Source: Bacillota bacterium
GTDB lineage: Bacteria > Bacillota > UBA994
Reading direction: 5' to 3'
Length of the DNA stretch: 9,579 nt
Assembly: GCA_018725535.1 (NCBI GenBank)
Contig: QLUS01000058.1
Span: 1 to 9,579, forward strand
The notes under the pieces are model-generated. The model was given only the letters and a program-made list of their open reading frames with translations. It made no database searches and was not told the DNA's origin. Shown piece by piece: positions 1-6,966 of the stretch; position 1 is the stretch's first letter; each line of letters opens with the position of its first letter. The position numbers and the translations under genes were made by a program.

Positions 1-77
1 CATATAAAAAATCTTTTAATTTGAACGAGGTTAAATATTGCACATGCATAGGATTACCGCTGCCAACACAATTCCAG

Positions 78-83
78 TATAAT
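78..83 (+). promoter_or_regulatory. Possible -10 box of the tex promoter
   Basis: A perfect TATAAT lies 46 bases upstream of the tex start codon. The hexamer 17 bases further upstream (TACCGC, 55-60) is a poor -35, so only half of a SigA promoter is visible. The tract at 1-40 is AT-rich and could act as an upstream element. Apart from this and the tex ribosome binding site, positions 1-129 show nothing recognisable. Confidence 0.3.
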
Positions 84-129
84 AAGCTACGTCGTTGCTT
101 CGCGGCAGACTTTGACATGGAGGTAATTT

Positions 130-2271
130 ATGGATTTGAACTTAAAGATCGCGCAGGAGCTTAATTTAAAGCGCGAGCAAGTAGAAAACGTGGACAAACT
201 GCTAGCAGAGGGAAACACCATCCCCTTTATCGCCCGCTACCGCAAAGAAGCGACAGGAGAACTTGACGAAGTAAAATTGCGCGAAGTGGACGAGCGGCTG
301 GCTTACTTAAAAAACCTCGCCGCACGCAAAGACGAGGTGAACAGGCTCATCGCCGAACAGGGCAAACTGACGCCGGAGATCGAGAGCAATCTCCTGCGCG
401 CCGAGCTCTTGCAGCAGGTCGAGGCCATATATCTACCCTTTCGTCCCAAGCGGCGCACGAAAGCGACCATCGCCAAAGAAAAGGGCCTAGAGCCCTTAGC
501 AGATTACCTAGCCGCTAACCCCCGGCTTAGTGCGCAAGAGGCTGCGCCTGAAGCCGCGCGGTTTATCAGCGAGGAGCGAGGCGTCGTGGATGTGGGGGCG
601 GCACTGGACGGCGCGAAAGACATCTTGGCAGAGCGCATCAGCGAAACCTTTGCCGTGCGCGAGGCAGTGCGGCACTTCTTGCGCTCGGAAGCCGTTCTGT
701 GCTCGAAAGCAGTGGCGGAACAGCCTTCGGTCTACGAGATGTACTACGCCTACTCTGAACCCGTGCGCAAAATTCCGCCGCACCGGGTGCTCGCCATAAA
801 CCGCGGCGAACGCGAAGAAGTGCTTAAAGTGACCCTCGAGTACACCGAGGAGAAGGTGCATCACTTGGCGGCCCTAAAGTTTCCCGGCGCGCCCGCCGGG
901 CCAGACTCGCTGATGCTTGACGCCATTCGCGATGGTTGCAAGCGGTTGTTGCTGCCTTCTATTGAACGAAAAATGCGGTCATCGCTCTCTGTGGGGGCCG
1001 AGGAACACGCCATCAAGGTGTTTGGGCAGAATCTAAAGCAATTGCTTCTCTTGGCGCCGGTCAAGGGGAAGACATTTCTCGCCATCGACCCAGCTTACCG
1101 CACGGGCTGCAAAGTGGCGGTGGTCGGTCCTACAGGCAAAGTCTTGGCGACGGCGGTAAGCTACTTTACCCCGCCCCAAAACGATAGGAGCGGGGGTACT
1201 CGCCTAATCCTCAAACTGATTGAAACCCATGGAGTGCAAGCGGTAACTATCGGCAACGGTACGGGTAGTAGGGAATCCGAGGACTTTATCGCTAATCTGA
1301 TTCGCGAGCACAACCTCAGAGTCTCCTACACCATCGTCAATGAGGCGGGCGCGAGTGTTTACTCGGCATCGGAACTGGCGGGCAAAGAATTGCCTGAACT
1401 TGACGTCACTTTGCGCGGGGCCGTGAGTATCGGTCGCCGCGTGCTTGACCCGCTGGCTGAACTAGTAAAGATTGACCCCAAGGCCATCGGAGTCGGGCAG
1501 TACCAGCACGATGTCGACCAAAAGCAGTTGGCCGATAAGCTGACCGGGGTAGTAGAGGACTGCGTGAACAGCGTAGGGGTGGATCTAAACACCGCCTCAC
1601 CCGCACTCCTGCGCTATGTAGCGGGCGTAACCCCGACTGTAGCCAAGAACATAGTGGCTTTTCGCGACGAGCACGGCATATTCGCGGCGCGCGCCGAACT
1701 AAAAAAGGTGCCGCGCCTAGGGCCCGCCACCTATACGCAGTGCGCAGGGTTTTTACGCGTACCCGCAGCAAGGAACATCCTCGATAATACGCCGGTTCAC
1801 CCCGAAAGCTATGAGTTAGCAGAGCGATTCTTGGCTATGGTGGGTGACCTAGGGTCCCTCTCTACAGGACGAGTGCACTTGAGCGAAGAAGCTCTGGCGA
1901 AAGCGGCGCAAGAGCTCGGCGCAGGTCTGCCCACACTGCGTGATATCTATCAGGCACTACGAAAACCAGGCCGAGGCCCGCGCGAGGATGTGGCGGGACC
2001 CGTATTTCGCAGTGATGTCTTGCAAATGGAGGACCTCGCCGAGGGCATGGTGCTCACCGGCGTGGTACGCAATGTCATTGATTTCGGCGCTTTCGTCGAT
2101 ATCGGCGTTAAGCAGGACGGCTTAGTGCACATATCCGAGATAAGTGACAAGTTTATTAAACACCCGTCAGAGGCCTTAGCGGTCGGCGATGTGGTAAAGG
2201 TCCGGATTCTCAGTGTAGACCCAAAGCACAAACGCATTGGGCTGTCGCTGAAGGGGATAGACGCGCCTTGA
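130..2271 (+). CDS. tex: Tex family S1 RNA-binding transcription accessory protein
   Basis: Complete 713-residue protein, close to the usual Tex/YhgF length. In order it shows: the N-terminal helical Tex region with the conserved IPFIARYRKE (residues 31-40); a YqgF/RNase H-like domain from about 315 to 440 (LAIDPAYRTGCKVAVV, the TIGNGTGSRE turn near 373-382, VNEAGASVYSAS near 403-414); helix-hairpin-helix segments at about 485-545 (GVDLNTASPALL, GVTPTVAKNIVAFR, VPRLGPATYTQCAGFL); and a C-terminal S1 domain at about 638-709 (GVVRNVIDFGAFVDIGV, GLVHISEIS). The ATG is fixed by GGAGG at 119-123, six bases upstream. Family knowledge: Tex is a cytoplasmic nucleic-acid-binding protein linked to transcription elongation and to toxin or virulence gene expression in some bacteria; the exact role is unsettled. 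The gene appears intact, is probably monocistronic, and converges on the broken kinase gene with only nine bases between the stop codons. Confidence 0.96.
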   Translation: MDLNLKIAQELNLKREQVENVDKLLAEGNTIPFIARYRKEATGELDEVKLREVDERLAYLKNLAARKDEVNRLIAEQGKLTPEIESNLLRAELLQQVEAIYLPFRPKRRTKATIAKEKGLEPLADYLAANPRLSAQEAAPEAARFISEERGVVDVGAALDGAKDILAERISETFAVREAVRHFLRSEAVLCSKAVAEQPSVYEMYYAYSEPVRKIPPHRVLAINRGEREEVLKVTLEYTEEKVHHLAALKFPGAPAGPDSLMLDAIRDGCKRLLLPSIERKMRSSLSVGAEEHAIKVFGQNLKQLLLLAPVKGKTFLAIDPAYRTGCKVAVVGPTGKVLATAVSYFTPPQNDRSGGTRLILKLIETHGVQAVTIGNGTGSRESEDFIANLIREHNLRVSYTIVNEAGASVYSASELAGKELPELDVTLRGAVSIGRRVLDPLAELVKIDPKAIGVGQYQHDVDQKQLADKLTGVVEDCVNSVGVDLNTASPALLRYVAGVTPTVAKNIVAFRDEHGIFAARAELKKVPRLGPATYTQCAGFLRVPAARNILDNTPVHPESYELAERFLAMVGDLGSLSTGRVHLSEEALAKAAQELGAGLPTLRDIYQALRKPGRGPREDVAGPVFRSDVLQMEDLAEGMVLTGVVRNVIDFGAFVDIGVKQDGLVHISEISDKFIKHPSEALAVGDVVKVRILSVDPKHKRIGLSLKGIDAP

Positions 2272-2280
2272 GACAAACGC

Positions 2281-3352
2281 CTAGCCGCGAACAGCTCCAT
2301 CCCCGCCCAAGTTTTCTATCACATCCTCGATATGCTCGACACGCACATTGCTCATGGCTACCCACAGCTTATAAAGCGCTTGCAGGTGGTGTCCTTGCAG
2401 CCGAATTAGGGTTTGTGCACCAGGTCTCCTTCCCAAGACTTCGGGCCTCTGCTCAAGGGATATAGTCATGGTGAGGATACGCCGAAAGATGGCAAAAGCG
2501 AGGAAAAAGTCAAAGTCCACAACCGGCCTTCCGGACAGCTGCCCTACAGCTCCACAAATCTCGTGGCGAGCGCCTCGGGGAGAAACAGCGTGCTCCAAGC
2601 GAGGCAAAGCGATGGTCCGTCACGTACGCTCCCGCCCAGTCAAAAACATACGCATTCCCGTCGCTGTCTATGATGATATTAGATGAGTGGTAGTCCCAAT
2701 AAGCTAGGGCTAACGCTCCTTCGGCGACCGTAGATGCACGCTCTTCGAGCCAAGCTAACGCCGGCAGGGTATATTCTGCTTGAGCGTAAATGGCAAGCTC
2801 GCGGTGGCGCTCAATCTCTCGCTGTACAGCCTGTGGTGCCTCGAGCTCTTGCTCTTCGAAGCACCGCCAATGAAGGTTATGCAGGCTTACAAAGAGCTCG
2901 CACATCTCCCCAAACAGCTTTTCCCGCTCTGCTGGCGACCCCGCTGCGCACAGGTGGTCTAACCTTTCGCCCTCGATTTTCTCCATGATAATAAAGGGGC
3001 TCCCGAGGTGCACTTGGTCGCACTCCAGCAAGTAAACCTGCGGCACAGGAAAACCCGCGCAGGAGAGTTGCCGCAAAGTGTTGAACTCACGCATAGCCTT
3101 CGACCCTAGCAGAGGCACTTCTTGGCCTGTGTACATACGCAAAATCATGGGTCGCGACTGCCTAAGACCCTTATCCATAAACCTGAGCTCAAACGAGTAG
3201 ACTTCACACTCCCACCCGTCGTTTAAGTTCAGCATATTCAACACAGCTAGGTCCTGCAAGTACGGCACCTTGTCGCCGAGATACCGAAGAAGCAAAAGGG
3301 ACGTTGTGCTTGTATTGCTTGTGCTTGTATTGCTTGTATTGCTTGAAAACAA
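2281..3352 (-). pseudogene. Phosphotransferase (APH/choline kinase fold), two frameshifts
   Basis: The frame entered near 3352 encodes an APH-like kinase: a GWECEVYSFEL N-lobe start, LRMYTG (the usual Lys region), FPVPQVYLLE, FIIMEKIEGERL hinge, then a Brenner-type loop YWDYHSSNIII (Asp220, Asn225) and the metal-binding VFDWAGA (Asp238). After DHRF (near 2606) the expected DLAW helix continues only in a second frame (LAWSTLFLPEALATRFVEL, about 2605-2546), and from about 2545 to the stop at 2281 in a third (QLSGRPVVDFDFFLAFAIF and onward). Each switch is explained by loss of one base: GAC-CTC becoming GCCTC near 2605, and one base of a Tyr-like codon near 2545. The Brenner His is replaced by Tyr (YWD), while related Clostridia proteins often read HWD (from memory). 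The 5' end runs through a short tandem repeat and has no convincing ribosome binding site, so the original start is uncertain and may lie near LLRYLGDKVPYLQ (about 3295). It may be a decaying gene or may carry two sequencing errors. The native substrate is unknown; fructosamine, sugar or drug kinases share this fold. Confidence 0.82.
3306..3345. repeat. Short 9/6-base tandem repeat at the kinase 5' end
   Basis: On the minus strand this reads as alternating units AGCAATACA (9 bases) and AGCACA (6 bases) in the order 9, 9, 6, 9, 6. All units keep the frame, so the kinase ORF would begin with an Asn-Thr-Ser-rich tail that is not part of the fold. The repeat ends roughly 20 bases before the IS91-like fragment begins. 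It could be a slippage-prone leader or a scar of recombination. Confidence 0.8.
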
Positions 3353-3364
3353 CTTCTTTCATTT

Positions 3365-3829
3365 GAAGGCAGCCCACACGAGTTCACACAGCTATTGGAC
3401 GACTGCTACAAGAAAGGCTGGTATTCCTACAGCAAAGGAACGCTCGCGGGTCCGTTGGCAGTCATCGAATACCTTGGGCGCTACACTCATCGCATCGCCA
3501 TCTCTAACTCAAGGATTGCTAGTATCGATGAAGAAACGGTTAGCATTACGGTGCGGGATAACAAGGATAGCCAAAAGAGAAAGACCGTCACCTTGAAGGG
3601 GACCGAGTTTGTCCGCAGATTCTTGATGCACGTACTGCCTTCTCGTTTTGTTAAAGTCAGATACTACGGCATACTAGCCACCCGCAACAAAAAGACAAAG
3701 CTCGCCTTGTGCAGGAAACTAACAAGCAGCGCAACGTACAAGCCTAAATTTGAAGACCTAAGCACACTTCAAGTCCTCACCATTATTCTTGGCAGAGATG
3801 TTACCAAATTCATTGCCGGCGCCAACTAA
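3365..3829 (+). pseudogene. IS91-family (Y2 rolling-circle) transposase, C-terminal fragment
   Basis: About 154 residues in one frame match the C-terminal part of IS91/IS801-like transposases: EFTQLLDDCYKKGWYSYSK, then the Y2 motif EYLGRYTHRIAISN (tyrosines encoded at 3470-3472 and 3482-3484), EFVRRFLMHVLPSRFVKVRYYG and LATRNKKTKLALCRKL, ending in a TAA stop. Full-length members are usually about 370-400 residues, so the zinc-finger-like N-terminus and the HUH (His-hydrophobic-His) metal site are missing. There is no in-frame ATG or ribosome binding site at the 5' boundary, so the fragment is not expected to be made or active. Family knowledge: these enzymes nick one strand through the paired tyrosines and move the element by rolling-circle transposition. 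The left break lies close to the tandem repeat at 3306-3345. Confidence 0.85.
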
Positions 3830-4042
3830 ATACACACTAGCCGTGCCCGTTGGGGGGGGGTATAATGCATCTTGGGAAAGCGCTGTATTTGGTGAACCAA
3901 AATTAAGCCCAGATGCCACTTGCGCCATCTGAGAAGTAAGTCGCTCCGACAGATGCTCCTGCACGCTTGAGTTGCGAAACTTGGCAGAGGGAGGCGTGCT
4001 GTCGCTGGCAGTCAAAGCCCGTGAAGTAAAGGGGCACGGACC
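3830..4042. other. Intergenic tract after the IS91-like fragment
   Basis: No convincing gene. It contains a run of nine G (3852-3860) directly followed by a perfect TATAAT (3861-3866), without a recognisable -35, and an inverted repeat CAGATG...CATCTG near 3910-3931. The right end of the IS91-like element would be expected somewhere here, but I cannot identify its terminus. A minus-strand frame is open across part of this tract but overlaps the transposase end and has no start signal. Confidence 0.4.
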
Positions 4043-4279
4043 ATGTCAAGCTCGGGATGCCCTAAGCCATTGCACCTTGCATGGTCTGACGGCAAATCGG
4101 TCAGCGCTCCCACATTTTGGTTAAGACTAGGAACCCTAGCACAATGGCGCATCGCGCTTCAGGAAGAATATGAATGGCTTCTAGGGCGTAGTAAGAGTTT
4201 GGGGGCCCACGGTACGATAGGTGTAGAGAAGGGGGGTGAATATAGTGAAACAGAAGCCCGAAATGCAGCCCATGATTGA
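4043..4279 (+). CDS. Small hypothetical ORF, 78 residues
   Basis: An ATG at 4043 is preceded by AAAGGGG (4028-4034) at a workable spacing of eight bases. The product has a Trp-rich middle (LAQWRIALQEEYEWLLGR) and no signal peptide, membrane helix or domain that I recognise. Its last 35 bases overlap the GTG-started ORF at 4245. It may be a real small gene, a remnant of a longer gene, or chance. Evidence rests only on the start signal and open frame. Confidence 0.22.
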   Translation: MSSSGCPKPLHLAWSDGKSVSAPTFWLRLGTLAQWRIALQEEYEWLLGRSKSLGAHGTIGVEKGGEYSETEARNAAHD

Positions 4280-4412
4280 CTTCGAGCTTCCCTTCACTCG
4301 ACAGTTGGATGCCCGATCTCGTAGTTATACCAGAATCCAGCTTCCGCAATGGCAGAGACTGCCTCGGGCAAGCCGTACACCCATATATCAAGGGTGTCAG
4401 GGCTCAATGTGA
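4245..4412 (+). CDS. Possible small basic peptide, 55 residues
   Basis: A GTG start at 4245 follows a strong GGGGGG-containing site (AAGGGGGGTGAA, 4229-4240) at good spacing; the second codon is AAA, a favoured context. The predicted product begins MKQKPEMQPMIDFELPFTRQ and is rich in Arg and Gln, strongly basic, with a single Cys near its C-terminus (GCQGSM end) and no hydrophobic helix. It lies 118 bases upstream of the 70-residue ORF of the ABC operon and could be co-transcribed with it. No family is recognised. Alternatives are the first part of a decayed larger gene, or a precursor peptide handled by the downstream exporter; the second is speculation. Confidence 0.38.
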   Translation: MKQKPEMQPMIDFELPFTRQLDARSRSYTRIQLPQWQRLPRASRTPIYQGCQGSM

Positions 4413-4530
4413 GGCTTTTGCCAACAACTCGCATAATGGTGTGAGCCTAGGCTGGGCACAATGCGGTGTGCAGAGCAAAAAGATCCAAGGTGTTGTACGG
4501 AACATGGCATGCGAAAGAAGGAGGAGTATT

Positions 4531-4743
4531 TTGAACATGCACGAGCTGTGGATGACTGCTGAACCCGATCCCAACCCTTTACTAGAAGATCCGATTGCCG
4601 AGATGATGCGGCAGATACTTGCAGCTACCCTAGATACGGTACATCTTTATGTTGGCGATAAGCAAGTGTGTCCTAATGGCTTCTCGTTCATTGGCATACG
4701 TGAAGGGAAGATATTCCCTATATGGGAGGAGAAGTGCAGGTGA
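4531..4743 (+). CDS. Unrecognised 70-residue protein, first gene of the ABC exporter operon
   Basis: The start is best placed at TTG 4531, because AAGGAGGAG (4518-4526) leaves six bases from GGAGG to it; ATG 4537 is possible but sits 12 bases away. The product has an acidic N-terminal half (TAEPDPNPLLEDPIAEMMRQ), then a probable amphipathic helix, then a compact half with KQVCPNGFSFIGIREGKIF and a final WEEKCR. Two cysteines (residues 45 and 69) are the only ones. There is no signal peptide or transmembrane segment. Its TGA stop overlaps the GTG start of the ATPase gene in GTGA, and the ribosome binding site of the ATPase (GGAGGAG, 4725-4731) lies inside this ORF, which points to translational coupling and a shared function. 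It could be a small regulatory or accessory subunit, or a leader-core precursor peptide exported by the transporter. I do not recognise the family. Confidence 0.55.
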   Translation: MNMHELWMTAEPDPNPLLEDPIAEMMRQILAATLDTVHLYVGDKQVCPNGFSFIGIREGKIFPIWEEKCR

Positions 4744-5675
4744 CTAGTAATCTCACAGTTGCAATCGCGATCAATGATGTTTGGAAGAAGTATGGTCGGG
4801 TACAAGCCCTTGCGGGTCTTACGTTGGAGGTTCCCAAGGGGAGCTTGGTCGGTTTGGTTGGGCCAAATGGCGCGGGAAAGACCACTCTGGTTAAAATTCT
4901 CTTAGGTGTTACCAGCTACGATTCCGGACAAGTCACGGTACTCGGATTAGCGCCGAGGACTCAAGGGATGCAGATCAGAGGTCAAACTGCCATTGTCCAC
5001 CAGCGCAGCGGCGTCGATGCTTTCTTGAGCGTCTGGGACAATGTACAGATATACATTCGACTGCGCGGGCTTGAAGTCGCGGCCAGTGAGACCAAAGCAA
5101 GGGAATTGCTGCGGGATTTCGGCTTGGAAAAGGTACTCCAGCAGCCGATGATTATGCTCTCCGGTGGCGAAAGCCGGAAGGTTCAGATCGTAAGAGCTTT
5201 GCTCCTTGACCCACCACTTCTGGTAATGGATGAACCGACAGCAAGCGTCGATCCGGAGAGCAGAAGAACCCTGTGGTCTAAGGTGCGTCAGCTGACGTCC
5301 AAGGGAACTACGGTATTGTGGACAACGCATGACCTGCATGAGATGGCTGCAGTTGGTGACTGGGCCTTCGTACTAAAAGGTGGCCAATTGGTTCGGGGTG
5401 ACACTCCCCGTAACTTGGCTAGGTTGGTGGGTGGGGATGTCATCGAAATTCGCGGGCGCTTCTCGGATGAATTGCGTGCCAATATCACCGAAATACCCGC
5501 TGCCAGACTTATTAGACACTCCAGCACAGAACTTGTGTTCGAGAGCAACTCCCCAGAAGCAGCCCTGCCTCGTGTGGTAGCTGTTCTGCATGACTGTGAG
5601 GCTACTATCTCCGCTATTTCTATCCGGTCTGTAACGTTTGAGGAGGCCTATGTACGACTGGTGGGGGGGAAGTAA
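4740..5675 (+). CDS. ABC-2 type exporter ATP-binding protein
   Basis: 311 residues from GTG 4740. This start is chosen over ATG 4722 because GGAGGAG (4725-4731) sits eight bases upstream of it and because GTGA overlaps the stop of the preceding ORF. All ABC ATPase motifs are present: A-loop Tyr (KKYGR, about residue 18), Walker A GPNGAGKTT (about 41-49), Q-loop Gln (VHQRSGVD, about 88), signature LSGGESRK (about 140-147), Walker B LLVMDEPTASVD (about 160-171) and the switch His in TTHDLHE (about 197). About 80 residues follow the nucleotide-binding domain, as in the DrrA/NatA/CcmA-like exporters. It should hydrolyse ATP at the inner face of the membrane to drive the permease encoded next. The substrate cannot be told from the ATPase; drugs, lipids, peptides and sodium are all known for the group. 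Confidence 0.93.
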   Translation: MTSNLTVAIAINDVWKKYGRVQALAGLTLEVPKGSLVGLVGPNGAGKTTLVKILLGVTSYDSGQVTVLGLAPRTQGMQIRGQTAIVHQRSGVDAFLSVWDNVQIYIRLRGLEVAASETKARELLRDFGLEKVLQQPMIMLSGGESRKVQIVRALLLDPPLLVMDEPTASVDPESRRTLWSKVRQLTSKGTTVLWTTHDLHEMAAVGDWAFVLKGGQLVRGDTPRNLARLVGGDVIEIRGRFSDELRANITEIPAARLIRHSSTELVFESNSPEAALPRVVAVLHDCEATISAISIRSVTFEEAYVRLVGGK

Positions 5676-6438
5676 GGTGAGCCATCTATTAGGACTAGTA
5701 TACCGTGAGCTTAAATTGTACACGCAATCACCGGTGAATGTCGCCCTATCTCTAGCTACTCCAGTGATCTACGCGCTTTTGCTCTCCACTGCCTTGGGCC
5801 GAGCTGTAGGGGACGTTATCCACAATGGTAATCTCATTTCCTATGCCGCATTTGCCGTTCCCGGCCTTGCCGTTCTCGCGCTCTTGACCAGCAGCATGTC
5901 CAACTCACAGTCGCTATTCCAGGAACGGGATTCGGGGATGCTCCTTGAGATAATGTCATGTCCGATCTCGCCGCGGACGTATGTGCTGGCCAAGTATTTT
6001 GGTACTATGATCGTTGCCACCTGCCATGGTCTTCTATTGCTTGGCTCGACGACCCTGTTGTTTGGGTTGCGATGGGATGTTCTGCGATGGCTTGCTGCCT
6101 TCATCGGGTTACCCTTAGGGAGTGTTCTCATTGTGTCAGTTTATCTTCTGATATGTGGGTTGGTGAAGTCACTGCAAAGCTTCATCATCGCCATGAACCT
6201 GTTGTCGATGGTGATGATGTTCGCATCAACAATCTTCACACCGCAAGATGCGTTCGTATGGCCCCTAAATCTGTTAGTAATGATGAATCCCGTGACGATC
6301 AGCGCCGAGATGATGAGGTCTATTATGCTCAGTCCCACCACTGAATGGATAGGTGCACTGGCACAGGTGACAGCACTGGGTACATTGCTCACTATTGGGG
6401 CGGTGCGGATTCTTGAGCACAAGCTCAAACAGCTGTAG
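5650..6438 (+). CDS. ABC-2 type transporter permease
   Basis: 262 residues from ATG 5650, or 253 from GTG 5677. The ATG has AGGAGG (5641-5646) only three bases away and overlaps the end of the ATPase gene; the GTG lies one base after the ATPase stop with a G-rich site (5663-5670) upstream, so the start is open. Six hydrophobic segments are visible at about residues 30-50, 63-83, 111-139, 146-170, 175-197 and 233-254. The ABC-2 hallmark between segments 2 and 3 is clear: LFQERDSGMLLEIMSCPISP followed by YVLAKYFG, the cytoplasmic coupling region. NPVTISAEMMR near the end is also usual for the DrrB-like group. It pairs with the ATPase to form a homodimeric-permease exporter. No terminator hairpin with a U-run follows. 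Confidence 0.93.
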   Translation: MYDWWGGSKVSHLLGLVYRELKLYTQSPVNVALSLATPVIYALLLSTALGRAVGDVIHNGNLISYAAFAVPGLAVLALLTSSMSNSQSLFQERDSGMLLEIMSCPISPRTYVLAKYFGTMIVATCHGLLLLGSTTLLFGLRWDVLRWLAAFIGLPLGSVLIVSVYLLICGLVKSLQSFIIAMNLLSMVMMFASTIFTPQDAFVWPLNLLVMMNPVTISAEMMRSIMLSPTTEWIGALAQVTALGTLLTIGAVRILEHKLKQL

Positions 6439-6714
6439 TACTACGTAAGCGTATACTTTCCACCCGTGTCAACTCATCTAAAAATCTTACGCTAGAGTTG
6501 TAGTTCACTCATTAAAGAACGATGTGGTTCAGTTCTTCGTCCTGCGCAGGGCACAATGTGGCGGAGGTGACTGCACGATCGAGTGGTCTGTTCTGCCTCT
6601 GTGTATAGGCGTAAGCAGAAGGGACTTTGTGCCATGAAGGCAAGTGATTGCGTCGACGGATGCAATCGTGAAGCCGTGCTGCACAAGAGATGAGGTAGGC
6701 CCCTCGGAGCCGCC
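6439..6714. other. Inverted-repeat-rich non-coding tract
   Basis: No convincing gene on either strand. Between 6541 and 6667 several pairings are visible on the plus strand: palindrome CCTGCGCAGG (6541-6550); GGCACAA (6550-6556) with TTGTGCC (6627-6633), enclosing TTCTGC (6591-6596) with GCAGAA (6615-6620); and a nine-pair stem GATTGCGTC / GATGCAATC (6646-6654 and 6659-6667, one G-U pair) closed by the four-base loop GACG. This nested arrangement looks like a folded RNA rather than a terminator. I do not recognise a riboswitch or intron domain V in it. It could be an unannotated RNA or the remnant of another retroelement. Confidence 0.4.
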
Positions 6715-6909
6715 ATGCAGGTGGAGACTCCAAACCACCTTAAGCTGCGGTGGTCAAAAGCTACGGTGGTGAACGTTAAGGGAAAAGTCGGGGCAAAGAC
6801 CTCGGCAGGTATGTTCTACGGAGACGACTGGAAAGGAACCGCCGATGAAGTATCGAAATTGCTTTCAGACGCCATCAAAACCGGGGCCTCGTCCCTGCTC
6901 CGGGATTAG
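6715..6909 (+). CDS. Small hypothetical ORF, 64 residues
   Basis: The frame from ATG 6715 to TAG 6909 gives a soluble-looking product (VVNVKGKVGAKTSAGMFYGD, then a helix-like DEVSKLLSDAIKTGASSLL). Codon use looks plausible for this genome. Against it, the nearest purine-rich site (GAGGTAGG, about 6688-6695) is too far upstream to be a good ribosome binding site, and the flanking DNA is non-coding and structured. It may be the tail of a lost gene. No family is recognised. Confidence 0.3.
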   Translation: MQVETPNHLKLRWSKATVVNVKGKVGAKTSAGMFYGDDWKGTADEVSKLLSDAIKTGASSLLRD

Positions 6910-6940
6910 TCTGGAGGATAACCTGCTTACTGACCAGTCA

Positions 6941-6966
6941 TGAATTTCCCAGAACACGGAAATTCA
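6941..6966. repeat. Perfect 9-base inverted repeat at the group II intron break
   Basis: TGAATTTCC (6941-6949) and GGAAATTCA (6958-6966) are exact reverse complements separated by eight bases. The right arm ends exactly at 6966, where the reverse transcriptase homology stops. There is no T-run, so a rho-independent terminator is unlikely. It may be an element end or a recombination site. Confidence 0.75.

Noticed and set aside
3758..4015. An 85-residue minus-strand frame with reasonable codon use
   Set aside because: It overlaps the end of the IS91-like transposase, crosses the G9 tract, has no ribosome binding site, and matches no family.
4276..4530. In-frame extension of the 70-residue protein up to TTG 4276, giving 155 residues
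   Set aside because: TTG 4276 has no ribosome binding site, while TTG 4531 has an ideal one. The extension also overlaps the better-supported start at 4245.
6413..6428. TTGAGC/GCTCAA hairpin at the 3' end of the permease gene
   Set aside because: It is within the coding sequence and has no U-run, so it is not a supportable terminator.
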